Shown here in pieces: positions 18,066 to 25,571 of a stretch of 64,000 nt of DNA (positions are counted from its first letter, which is position 1; the number at the start of each line of letters is the position of its first letter). The stretch covers positions 1 to 64,000 of the forward strand of contig DATDIL010000135.1 in NCBI GenBank assembly GCA_036521075.1, in the 5' to 3' direction. Position numbers and translations under genes: made by a program. The stretch comes from DAIDKA01 sp036521075. GTDB taxonomy: Bacteria; Pseudomonadota; Gammaproteobacteria; Steroidobacterales; Steroidobacteraceae. Under the pieces are notes generated by a model. It had not been told where the DNA came from, searched no databases, and saw nothing but the letters and a program-made list of their open reading frames with translations.

Positions 18066-18593
18066 ATGATCCCACTGCAAATCCGTCCGGCAAGCGTTGC
18101 GGACATGCCGGCTGTTACAGAAATCTACAACGACGTGATCGCCACATCGACCGCGGTGTACTCATCGTCACCGAGCACCCTGGCCGAGCGGCAATCGTGG
18201 TTCGATGCGCGTACCGCGGCGGGATTTCCCGTCATCGTGGCCGTGGGCGACAGCCGTGTCCTTGGATTTGCCTCCTTCGCCGACTTCCGCGGCCTGTAGT
18301 GCGGATATCGATATTCGGTCGAACACAGTGTGCATGTGCGTGCTGACCAACGCGGAAGAGGCGTAGGCAGCTCGCTGGTTCGCGCGCTATTCCCGCTGGC
18401 GAGCGCGCTGGACAAGCACGTCATGATCGGTGGCATCGATGCCGCGAACGCGGGTTCCCTGCGGATGCACGAACGGCTGGGGTTCGAGCAGGTCGCGCAT
18501 TTCCACGAGGTGGGACGTAAATTCGAACGCTGGCTCGGCCTGGTATTCGTGCAACGTTTTCTGGATGGCCCCGGAGCCGCGCGTGCCGACTAG
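18066..18593 (+). pseudogene. GNAT (phosphinothricin-type) acetyltransferase interrupted by an in-frame TAG
   Basis: N-acetyltransferase of the PAT-like GNAT group. The first part (78 codons from ATG 18066) reads MIPLQIRPASVADMPAVTEI and reaches GFASFADFRGL before a TAG at 18297. The same frame continues without any shift as CGYRYSVEHSVHVRADQRGR, then GVGSSLVRAL (acetyl-CoA loop), NAGSLRMHERLGFEQ and a stop near 18593. The halves join in the right place for the family, where FxxFR..xGYRxTVEHSVYV is continuous. A single substitution creating TAG explains it. The second half has no good ribosome site, so separate expression is unlikely. Confidence 0.75.
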
Positions 18594-18601
18594 CCTGGCC
18601 G

Positions 18602-18733
18602 TCACTCATTGCGCCAACGCTTGACGATGGCCCAACCCTGCGCCCAGTCGCCGAGCCCACCGGCGGCATTGATATGCCCACGCTGACTCAGGCGAACGTG
18701 CGCGATGCCCCAGGCTGCCAGTGATCGGCTGTG
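18602..18733 (-). pseudogene. C-terminal relic of an RBBP9/YdeN-like serine hydrolase
   Basis: On the minus strand, in a frame different from the XRE gene, the sequence reads SLAAWGIAHVRLSQ then RGHINAAGGLGDWAQGWAIV and stops at 18602. The GHIN..(S/G)GLG.W..G pattern with a preceding WG is the catalytic-His end of RBBP9/YdeN-type alpha/beta hydrolases. Only about 40 residues remain, with no nucleophile elbow and no start. The last ~15 residues of the XRE regulator are read from the same DNA in another frame, so a deletion or fusion joined the two genes. I assigned this from memory of the motif. Confidence 0.5.
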
Positions 18734-19308
18734 ATCACCACGACGTAGCGGGCGGCCTTGCGCGTGCGATTGCGAAACGAAATGGGCTCATTGAGCTGCA
18801 TTGCAAGGCAGTCATCTTCCGAGAGTCGATAGGTCACCTTGCCAATTGTCACCTCTATCGATCCGTCACGAATCCAAATCTGCTGATGGACATCGTTTGG
18901 CCGAGCGCCACTTTCGTAAGAGACGATTGCACCGGCCGGCAGCTCCACTGCGACGATTTGGAGGGGGGAGGGGAAATTATCTGGAGAGATATTGGTCCGC
19001 AGATAACCGGATTGTGGGTCGCGCCAGGGCATCCGGTCACTGGCACGGGACAATGGACTCGCCGGTGTCGCTGAATCTTCGAATAATGTCGCCAGCGAGA
19101 CACCCAGTCCCCTGGCGATCTTCTCCAGCACCACTGCCGTAGCGCTGCTTTCGCCACGCTCGATCAGGGAAATCATCGAGCGGCTGACGGTGCATTTCGC
19201 AGCGAGCGCATCCAGGCTTAAGCGGCGTTGCGCGCGCAACGTACGCACGCGACGGGCGATTCGGTCATCGATGGTCGCGGTGACGCTGGCTACGGCTGCA
19301 TCCTGCAT
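18688..19308 (-). CDS. XRE-family regulator with C-terminal cupin domain
   Basis: 206-residue regulator. The HTH_3 domain lies at about residues 15-70 (RRLSLDALAAKCTVSRSMISLIERGES) and the cupin-like ligand domain at about 95-195 (PNDVHQQIWIRDGSIEVTIG). I start it at ATG 19308 (MQDAAVASVTA); the open frame continues upstream into A/T-rich promoter-like DNA around 19310-19340. Such regulators often sit beside GNAT acetyltransferases, as here. The normal end of this family is near the YVVVI strand; the following ITADHWQPGASRTFA tail is encoded by DNA that also carries the hydrolase relic, so the C-terminus may be a recent fusion product. Confidence 0.82.
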   Translation of the reverse strand: MQDAAVASVTATIDDRIARRVRTLRAQRRLSLDALAAKCTVSRSMISLIERGESSATAVVLEKIARGLGVSLATLFEDSATPASPLSRASDRMPWRDPQSGYLRTNISPDNFPSPLQIVAVELPAGAIVSYESGARPNDVHQQIWIRDGSIEVTIGKVTYRLSEDDCLAMQLNEPISFRNRTRKAARYVVVITADHWQPGASRTFA

Positions 19309-19495
19309 AGTAGAATAAATATCTAGAATATTGGAATATGTCAAGTCCAGGTCGCGCCGTAGCCAGAATGAACGAAGAATGTCCGGCACGCCTACGTGGC
19401 TTCCTTCAGCCGGCACGGTGAAGTCACATTTGCGCCGTCCGATCCGTCATATGGATGACCTGTCACCCTATGAGACAGGCGCTAAGGAGGACGAC

Positions 19496-19849
19496 ATGAA
19501 ATTCGTGATGTTGATCTACCAGGGGACGGCGCCACTTCCCGGCTCGGAGGCGTGGAAAGCGCTGCCCGAGGCTCAGCAGAAGGCGATTTACGCGGACTAC
19601 GGCCAGCTTAACAAGACACCCAGTGTGACGCCGGGGCTTCCGCTGGGTCTGGCCAGCGCCGCGACCACCGTGCAGGTGCGCGACGGAAAACCACAGATAA
19701 AGCATGGGACGCATCTTGCCGAAGGGGTGGGCGGTTACTTTGCGTTCGAAGCTGAGACCATCGAGGCTGCGGTCGCTTTTGCCGCGCGGGTTCCGGCAGC
19801 GCGGCTGGGTGGCGCCGTGGAGATTCGGCCGGCTGAGCAGTACTGGTAG
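19496..19849 (+). CDS. YCII/DGPF-domain protein
   Basis: 117-residue small protein of the YCII-related (DGPF) family. MKFVMLIYQG is the first strand, VTPGLPLG and TTVQVRDGKPQIKHG follow the DGPF-family layout, and EAAVAFAARVPAARLGGAVEIRP is the C-terminal strand-helix-strand. A strong AAGGAGG site lies 6 bp before the ATG. The stop codon is immediately followed by the ATG of an ECF sigma factor, so the two are translated together. DGPF proteins are frequent genetic partners of certain ECF sigma factors; their biochemical role is not settled. Confidence 0.85.
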   Translation: MKFVMLIYQGTAPLPGSEAWKALPEAQQKAIYADYGQLNKTPSVTPGLPLGLASAATTVQVRDGKPQIKHGTHLAEGVGGYFAFEAETIEAAVAFAARVPAARLGGAVEIRPAEQYW

Positions 19850-20731
19850 ATGGACGAGAACGACTGGCTGGCCAAGCGCTTTGATGAAAGTCGCGTGCAT
19901 CTGCGAGCCGTGGCGTATCGGATGCTGGGCTCGCCAAGCGAAGCCGAGGATGCCGTGCAGGAGGCATGGCTGAAGCTCAGCCGCTCAGATAGTCGCGCGG
20001 TCGACAATCTGGGCGGCTGGCTGACGACAGTGGTCGCGCGGATATGCCTGGACATGCTGCGCACGCGCCGCTCGCGGCGCGAGGCCCCCCTGGGGCCGGC
20101 GGTGGATGCAGTGTCCGTCAGCCCCCTCGAAGATGAGTTTGAGCTGGCCGATGCCGCGGGTCCGGCGCTGCTGGTTGTCCTGGGAATGCTCGCGCCTGCG
20201 GAACGCGTCGCGTTCGTTCTACATGATCTGTTCGACTTACCGTTCGAGGAAATCGCGCGCATTGTCGATTGCACCCCGGCTGCCGCTCGGCAGCTCGCCA
20301 GTCGTGCGCGGCGCCGCGTGCACGGGGCGGCGCCTCCACCGGCCGACCTCGCGCGGCAGCGCGAGTTTGTCAGCGCATTCCTCGCAGCCTCCCGCGACGG
20401 AGACTTCGATCGTCTGCTCGCGGTGCTTTCCCCGGATGTCGTGCTCCACGCCGATGAGGCGGCGGTGCGTGCATCCGTCGCCCACCAGCGCCATGGAGCC
20501 CCCCGACTTGCTGCCGAAGTGCGCGGCGCATCGCCGGTGGCGAATACCTTCAAGGGCCGCGCGCAGGCTGCCGTACCTGCGTTAGTAGATGGCGCGGCCG
20601 GTGCGGTCTGGGCGAGTGGGGGTCAGGTGCGGGCGGCTTTCGTATTCCGGGTCGAGGGCGGCAGGATCGCTCGGATTGACGTCATCATGGATCCCGAACA
20701 TCTTGCTGAGCTTGACGTGAACATCGATTAG
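19850..20731 (+). CDS. SigJ/ECF41-like sigma factor with SnoaL-like C-terminal domain
   Basis: 293-residue ECF-type sigma factor. Region 2 (HLRAVAYRMLGSPSEAEDAV) is at about 15-75, region 4 (LPFEEIARIVDCTPAAARQL) at about 115-170, and a C-terminal NTF2/SnoaL-like domain at about 180-290. In the ECF41 group this domain tunes activity in place of an anti-sigma factor. The group's usual DGGGR motif is replaced by HADEAAV after DVVL, the WLPEP motif between regions 2 and 4 is not visible, and NPDKL is only loosely kept as DPEHL. It begins directly after the YCII stop. Promoter targets and signal are unknown. Confidence 0.85.
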   Translation: MDENDWLAKRFDESRVHLRAVAYRMLGSPSEAEDAVQEAWLKLSRSDSRAVDNLGGWLTTVVARICLDMLRTRRSRREAPLGPAVDAVSVSPLEDEFELADAAGPALLVVLGMLAPAERVAFVLHDLFDLPFEEIARIVDCTPAAARQLASRARRRVHGAAPPPADLARQREFVSAFLAASRDGDFDRLLAVLSPDVVLHADEAAVRASVAHQRHGAPRLAAEVRGASPVANTFKGRAQAAVPALVDGAAGAVWASGGQVRAAFVFRVEGGRIARIDVIMDPEHLAELDVNID

Positions 20732-20741
20732 GTGACGGCAA

Positions 20742-20759
20742 CGAGCGGTTCAACGCTCG
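20742..20759. terminator. Weak hairpin between convergent sigma-factor and SRAP genes
   Basis: CGAGCG - GTTCAA - CGCTCG forms a 6-bp GC-rich stem with a 6-nt loop in the short gap between two convergent stops. No good U-tract follows on either strand, so a role in transcription termination is only plausible from its position. Confidence 0.3.
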
Positions 20760-20769
20760 AAAAGCAAAC

Positions 20770-21501
20770 CTATACGCTGACCGTTGATTGACCCTGGGCG
20801 GTGCGGTCCGCATACCCGATGCCAGAGGTTGCGCGCAATGGTTGAATCAGGGCGGCATCGTCCACGGCCGTCGAATTGATCCGTGGGCTGACAGGGTACG
20901 CTTCCATCCAACCCGGTCGGCAAGGCTGCAGAACGGCCTTGGCCGCAACCGGTGTGCCCTGCAACCAGGTTTGGTAGTCCTTGCGCCGTAATATCGCCGG
21001 CATCTTCCCGCCCACGTGGGCGATATCTGTCATGAACTCGTTGGCCGCCACGCAGAGAATCGAACAGCTCTCGATGACATCGTCCTCTTCGCTGACCGAG
21101 CGATCCCAGATCGCGGCGACGCCGAACACCGATCGCTCGGTCAGGCGGACGAAAAACGGTTGCCGGTAGTTCTCGCGCGTCAGTTTCCACACATAAAATC
21201 CCGCAACCGGCAGGATGCACCGTTGGCTGTTGAGCCATGACTCGCGATAGATATTCGAGCGCTCAACGCGATTGCTGTGCACACACACCGTTTGCTGAGC
21301 CGGCGGCTTGCCCTCCGCCCACGACGGGATCAGACCCCAGCGCATCATCACGCCTTCGGATTGCCCCTCATGCAGCCGAATCGCGGGCACATAGGCAGCA
21401 GCCGCGACGTTGAACCGCGCGGCGAATTTCCACCAGCCCTTGGTTGGGTGGAATTCACGTTCCACGTCGAGTTGTTCCGGCAGAGCGTAGCGCTGGCACA
21501 T
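20770..21501 (-). CDS. SRAP (YedK/HMCES-type) abasic-site-crosslinking protein
   Basis: 243-residue SOS-response-associated peptidase family protein, which forms a thiazolidine crosslink to abasic sites in single-stranded DNA through Cys2. Starting at ATG 21501 puts Cys at position 2 (MCQRYALP), as required after removal of Met; the open frame extends 10 codons upstream but that would bury the Cys. MRWGLIPSWAEG, NSRVE-like HSNRVERS, RCILPVAGFYVWK and the HVGGKMPAILR active-site segment (HDRMPVIL in most homologues) are all present. The HxRMP Arg is Gly-Lys here, a mild variation. It is a single gene, convergent with the sigma factor. Confidence 0.88.
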   Translation of the reverse strand: MCQRYALPEQLDVEREFHPTKGWWKFAARFNVAAAAYVPAIRLHEGQSEGVMMRWGLIPSWAEGKPPAQQTVCVHSNRVERSNIYRESWLNSQRCILPVAGFYVWKLTRENYRQPFFVRLTERSVFGVAAIWDRSVSEEDDVIESCSILCVAANEFMTDIAHVGGKMPAILRRKDYQTWLQGTPVAAKAVLQPCRPGWMEAYPVSPRINSTAVDDAALIQPLRATSGIGYADRTAQGQSTVSV

Positions 21502-21779
21502 GAGATCGGAGGTTACGATTGTGGATGCCACAAATATGTGTCGAAGGCCCGATCTTCGATGAATGGTCGGCGTGCGCGTTGCTTCAGGTACGTCGCTGCT
21601 TGGCGACGTGATTAAGTTGAAGTGGGGAGTACTGTCCTCGGCCGCCTGTCACGCCTGCAGGTGGCAGGGGAATTTTCGTGACGCAGTTAACGAAGTCCGT
21701 GAGCGTTCGATCCGGCATGACCTTGTACCCTTTCCCCCGATCGTAGTGGAAGCCCTCGCTGTCCGGGGAGTCGAGGAAA
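21502..21779. other. Intergenic region with possible minus-strand gene relic and a hairpin
   Basis: The 278 bp between the SRAP start and the repeat lipoprotein hold no complete gene. On the minus strand a frame from about 21780 to 21584 reads protein-like (for example FHYDRGKGYKVMPDRTLTDF) with G/C-rich third positions, but has no start of its own outside the lipoprotein gene. A hairpin CCTGTCAC-GCCTGCAG-GTGGCAGG occupies 21645-21668. The segment must also contain the lipoprotein promoter, but I see no clear -35/-10 pair. Confidence 0.4.
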
Positions 21780-23654
21780 ATGCCATCAATCCATCGGATC
21801 CTGCGTGGCGGGGTCTGTGCGTTATCGCTGTTGGCCGGTTGCAATTTCGACGGGGCGACCAGCGCCAGCAGCGGATCGGAAACCCTCATCGATTCCGGTT
21901 CCGTCGTCAGCGGCGGCGGCGGGGGCAGCGCTCCGGCCGTTGGACTCAGCGCGGGTGGGGGTCCCACGGCGTCACCCGACTCGGTAAACGCAACGCCATC
22001 GGTCGCCGGCACCGTGTCGGTGATTTCAGGTGCCAGCCGGACGATCACGGTTGCATTCACTTCCGCGGATGGGCGTCCAATATCCGGGCTTGCGCTTTCG
22101 AACACGACACTTCCGCCGGATTGGAGCGGGACGAGCGACTTCACCTGCGCGGTGACCGGTTCGGGAAACAACTGTGTTTTGACATTGACCTACGCCCCAA
22201 CGGGAATCGAGACCGGTACGCTGAAGGTCGGTTACGTGTACGTGGGCGACCAAAGCACCCCGCCGGGGGCTTCGGTAAGCATTCCGTATGCAGGCACCGC
22301 GAGCAACAACGTTGTCGCGACGCCCGCGCCGATCGGTCAGATCAACGCCGCGAGCGGTACCGGAACCCACTCCGTCAGCGTTAATTTCACGACCGATGAT
22401 GGCGATGCGGCGACCGGCCTGACACTGTCATCCGACCTGTCTTCCTTGCCGCCCGGCTGGAGCACGACGACGCCGGGATTCTCCTGCGCCATCATCAGTA
22501 ATGGCAGCGGCTGCCAACTGGTATTGAACTACGCACCGAAGTCGGCCGGCAGCGGCACCCTCACGCTCAGCTACGGCTACACCGACCATTCAGGCGCGGC
22601 CCGCACGGGCGCCGTCAACCTCCCGTACTCCACAACCGTAAGTGGCAATGTCGTTGCGACGGTCTCTCCCGCGGGGCAGGTCGATGCGATCCAAAAGAGC
22701 GGTACGCAGGCAGTCACCGTCACCTTTACCACCGACGATGGTCAATCCGCGCGCGGCCTGTTGCTGCTATCACCTCTGTCGGCGCTGCCCGCCGACTGGA
22801 GCAGCTCCATGAGCAGTTTCGCATGCGCTACGGTGAGCACCGGCAATGCTTGTCAGCTGGCCCTGACCTACGCGCCCAGCCAACTGACGAGTGGCACGGT
22901 GCAGTTGAACTACGGCTACACGAGTCCAGCGGGTGCGTTTACGACCGGATCATTTAACATTCCGTACGCCGCGACCACCAACGACAACGTTGTCGCCACG
23001 GCTGCTCCCTCGGGGCAGATTGGTGCGATCGTGGCAGAGCTTACCCCGGAGGTTCTGATCACGTTCAACACGGACGACGGGCGCACTGCCACGGCCTTGC
23101 AATTGACCTCCGACCTGGCGGCGTTGCCGGCAGGTTGGACAAGCACCGACACTTCCTTCTCCTGTGCCGGGGTTGCCGGTGCATCGACGTGCCAGCTGCC
23201 GCTCAGTTATGCGCCAACGGCGGCCGACGCTGGCACGATGACCCTGCGCTACGCCTACCAGAATAATGCGGGCCAATTGAAGAGCGGATCGCTCAACGTT
23301 CCCTTCCGGGCGACCACAGATGACAGCGTCATCGGAACCGCGGGCCCGGCCTCGCTCAGCGTGGTCACCGGCACGAACACGATGCTTACGGTTGCGTTCG
23401 CCACGGATGACGGCAATCCCGCCAGCGGCTTGTCCGTGACTTCGGGGCTGGCCGCGTTGCCAGCCGGCTGGAGCAGCACGGCGAATACCTTTGCCTGCTC
23501 CAGCGTGAGCGCCGGGGTCAACTGCCAACTCGCCCTTACCTACATGCCCGCCATTGCGGACAGCGGCACGTTGGCGCTCGGATTCTCATATACGAATGAT
23601 TCCGGATCCGTAAAGAGCGGTACAGTATTGATCCCGTATACGGCGACGCCTTAG
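21780..23654 (+). CDS. Lipoprotein of five tandem ~112-residue beta-rich repeats
   Basis: 624-residue secreted protein. The N-terminus MPSIHRILRGGVCALSLLAGC has a type II signal with lipobox LLAGC (Cys21), followed by a flexible Gly/Ser linker (residues 40-65). Five repeats then fill the protein at about 68-175, 176-287, 289-400, 402-513 and 515-624. Each has the order T(V/A)xF(T/N)(T/S)DDG - (A)LP(A/P)(G/D)W - F(S/T/A)CA...(C)QL.L.YAP - GTL.L.Y.YT - IPY. Each carries two Cys about 12 residues apart, probably a disulfide. A GAGGAAA site precedes the ATG. The repeat looks like an immunoglobulin-like or choice-of-anchor fold; I do not recognise a named family. It is likely an outer-membrane-anchored surface or adhesion protein. 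Confidence 0.8.
   Translation: MPSIHRILRGGVCALSLLAGCNFDGATSASSGSETLIDSGSVVSGGGGGSAPAVGLSAGGGPTASPDSVNATPSVAGTVSVISGASRTITVAFTSADGRPISGLALSNTTLPPDWSGTSDFTCAVTGSGNNCVLTLTYAPTGIETGTLKVGYVYVGDQSTPPGASVSIPYAGTASNNVVATPAPIGQINAASGTGTHSVSVNFTTDDGDAATGLTLSSDLSSLPPGWSTTTPGFSCAIISNGSGCQLVLNYAPKSAGSGTLTLSYGYTDHSGAARTGAVNLPYSTTVSGNVVATVSPAGQVDAIQKSGTQAVTVTFTTDDGQSARGLLLLSPLSALPADWSSSMSSFACATVSTGNACQLALTYAPSQLTSGTVQLNYGYTSPAGAFTTGSFNIPYAATTNDNVVATAAPSGQIGAIVAELTPEVLITFNTDDGRTATALQLTSDLAALPAGWTSTDTSFSCAGVAGASTCQLPLSYAPTAADAGTMTLRYAYQNNAGQLKSGSLNVPFRATTDDSVIGTAGPASLSVVTGTNTMLTVAFATDDGNPASGLSVTSGLAALPAGWSSTANTFACSSVSAGVNCQLALTYMPAIADSGTLALGFSYTNDSGSVKSGTVLIPYTATP
21981..23651 (+). repeat. Five-copy tandem repeat within the lipoprotein gene (~336 bp period)
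   Basis: The five protein repeats correspond to DNA units beginning near 21981, 22305, 22644, 22983 and 23322. The units are diverged at the DNA level but keep period and motif order. Unit 1 is the most different (TSADG instead of TDDG, LPPDW instead of LPAGW), consistent with growth by internal duplication of the later units. Confidence 0.75.
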
Positions 23655-23655
23655 C

Positions 23656-24552
23656 CTACTCCCACCCACCGTTGCGCAGTGCGAACGGCAGGATCTTCAT
23701 GAACGCTTCCACGGCGTGGATCTTTCCATCGTAGATCTTGAAGGTCTCCCAGACCGTGAGTTGATCGCCGCCGCTTTCGCGCACGCCCCAGGCCATGCGC
23801 AGCCAGACGATTCCCATTCTTTCATCGACGCCGATCACGCGCGTCGCGACCTTGCCAAGGCGGTTGAAGATCGCGAGCGACTGGGTTGAGATGTTCTGGC
23901 AGCCCGGTGCGAACTTGCAGTCCGGGCCCGCCATGATCTGGCCGTTTTCGTACCGGTAGGCATCGGCAGCGAACGGCGCGTCCACTGCGGCGAAGGTCTT
24001 CGCGGCATCGAGTCCGGCGGGATAGTGCAGGGCCGCCTTGATGGCCTCCTCGCGCGTGGGGAGCTGTTCGGGAAGCGGCGCATAGTTCATCACTTCGCTC
24101 GGCGCGCTCAGGCCATCGATGTTGAAGATCAGCCCCTCCGCACTGCTGTGAGTCGCCACCGTCTCGATTTCGGTGATCTTGTGGTCGACCACCTTCAGGC
24201 GCACGACCAGCATCGTCGGTGCACCGCTTTCTTCCACAATGACGTCTGCGCCGGCCATGCCGGCGCGCTCATCCAGGATGTCCTGCCGAAAGCCGCGCAG
24301 GCGGGTGACGGTGGTGAGAAGGCTCACCTTGGCGAGCGGCTTCTCGATGGCATCTTCGGTGACGCGTAGCTTGTCACTGACCGGGAGCTTGCTCGTGTCG
24401 TGTCGGAGCAGGGCATAGAGATAGGCGGTCATGGTGCTGCGCAGGCACTCGCGGTCGCAGGTGGATGCGGAGGCGGACGAGTGTGCGGAGGCGGCCTGCG
24501 CGGCGCAGGAGCCGCTCAACAGGATGAGGCAGAGCGCGGTGAACGTTTTCAT
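23656..24552 (-). CDS. Secreted double NTF2-like protein, paralogue 1
   Basis: 298-residue exported protein of unknown function. The ATG at 24552 has GGGGGA 4 bp upstream and opens a signal peptide (MKTFTALCLILLSGSCAAQA). The mature part starts with CDRECL, then a first SnoaL/NTF2-like half (TAYLYALLRHDTSKLPVSDK ... VVDHKITEIETVA) and a second half from about residue 155 (REEAIKAALHYPAGL ... GGDQLTVWETFKIYDGKIHA) with a Cys pair (CKFAPGC). Two paralogues occur at 46476 and 51556. The fold suggests binding of a small molecule or catalysis without cofactor. Here it lies next to the repeat lipoprotein, tail to tail. Confidence 0.72.
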   Translation of the reverse strand: MKTFTALCLILLSGSCAAQAASAHSSASASTCDRECLRSTMTAYLYALLRHDTSKLPVSDKLRVTEDAIEKPLAKVSLLTTVTRLRGFRQDILDERAGMAGADVIVEESGAPTMLVVRLKVVDHKITEIETVATHSSAEGLIFNIDGLSAPSEVMNYAPLPEQLPTREEAIKAALHYPAGLDAAKTFAAVDAPFAADAYRYENGQIMAGPDCKFAPGCQNISTQSLAIFNRLGKVATRVIGVDERMGIVWLRMAWGVRESGGDQLTVWETFKIYDGKIHAVEAFMKILPFALRNGGWE

Positions 24553-24689
24553 GATTTCCCCCTTTTGACCGGCACGGTAGCCGAATTGCACCTCTTGGGC
24601 CAAATTTTCATGACTCTTTGGCACAGGCCCGAACTTCCCGACGTGACGGGTAAGATGGGCAGGTTGAGGCTCCAGGGGGTTCATAATCC

Positions 24690-25571
24690 GTGAGTTGGCG
24701 GGGTTGGCTGGCGTTCGTGGCCCTGGGGATCATCTGGGGCCTGCCCTACTTCTTTATCCGACTCGCGGTGGAGGAACTGTCACCCTTTGTCGTCGCCTGG
24801 GGCCGAATCACACTCGCCGCCCTCATCCTGTTCCCGGTCGCGTGGCAGCGCGGAGCACTGCGCCCGCTGCGAGGTCACATGGCGGCGGTTTGCAGCTTCG
24901 CCGCGATCGAGTTCGTGGTGCCGTTTTCGGCAATCTCCATTGGGGAACGCTGGATCAGCTCCTCCCTTGCCGGAATCCTCATTGCCGGAGTGCCCATTAT
25001 CATCGCTTTGATCGGCCGCTTTTTCGGCGTACATGAAAGACTGGGGGCGCGCAGAGCCCTGGGACTCCTACTCGGCCTAAGTGGCGTGGTTGCGCTCCTG
25101 GGATTCGGCACTATTTCCGGGCCCTTGGGCTGGGCAGGTTTCGGCTGCATGATTCTGGCCGCCGTCGGATACGCGGTGGGTCCGCTCATCATTCAGAAAC
25201 ACCTTCGTGGCCTGGACTCGATTGGGCCGGTTGCGGCAAGCCTGGCCGTGGCGAGCGGCGTGTTGGTGTTGCCCGCAGCCGCGACTTTCCCTCGGCGGTG
25301 GCCTTCCGCTGTCACGCTGTCCTCGATCGCCGTGCTCGGCGTGCTCTGTACGGCCGTCGCCATGCTGCTGATGTTCTTCCTGGTCCGCGACGCCGGCGCG
25401 CCGCGCGCTGCGATCATCACCTATATCAATCCGGTTGTCGCAACGCTTCTCGGAGTGGGCCTGCTGCACGAGCGACTGGGCGTGGGCGGTGTGATCGCAT
25501 TTTCAGTCATCCTGGCGGGCTCATTCCTCGCAACGCGTGGGGCGGCAGACCCGCAACGGGCAAGTGTCTGA
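24690..25571 (+). CDS. EamA/DMT-family transporter
   Basis: 293-residue, 10-TM drug/metabolite transporter with two EamA halves. The first contains GIIWGLPYFFIRLAVEELSP and the second AAVGYAVGPLIIQKHLRGLD; AIITYINPVVATLLGVGLLHERL is the typical end of the second half. The start is GTG 24690, with AGGGGG upstream. Members export amino acids, metabolites or drugs; the substrate is not predictable. The last 65 bp overlap the 3' end of the convergent ABC permease gene. Confidence 0.85.
   Translation: MSWRGWLAFVALGIIWGLPYFFIRLAVEELSPFVVAWGRITLAALILFPVAWQRGALRPLRGHMAAVCSFAAIEFVVPFSAISIGERWISSSLAGILIAGVPIIIALIGRFFGVHERLGARRALGLLLGLSGVVALLGFGTISGPLGWAGFGCMILAAVGYAVGPLIIQKHLRGLDSIGPVAASLAVASGVLVLPAAATFPRRWPSAVTLSSIAVLGVLCTAVAMLLMFFLVRDAGAPRAAIITYINPVVATLLGVGLLHERLGVGGVIAFSVILAGSFLATRGAADPQRASV

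Noticed and set aside
21981..23651. Periodic repeats considered as a CRISPR or satellite array
   Set aside because: The period is ~336 bp, the units are diverged and in frame, and they encode protein repeats with a lipobox upstream; there are no short identical repeats with spacers.
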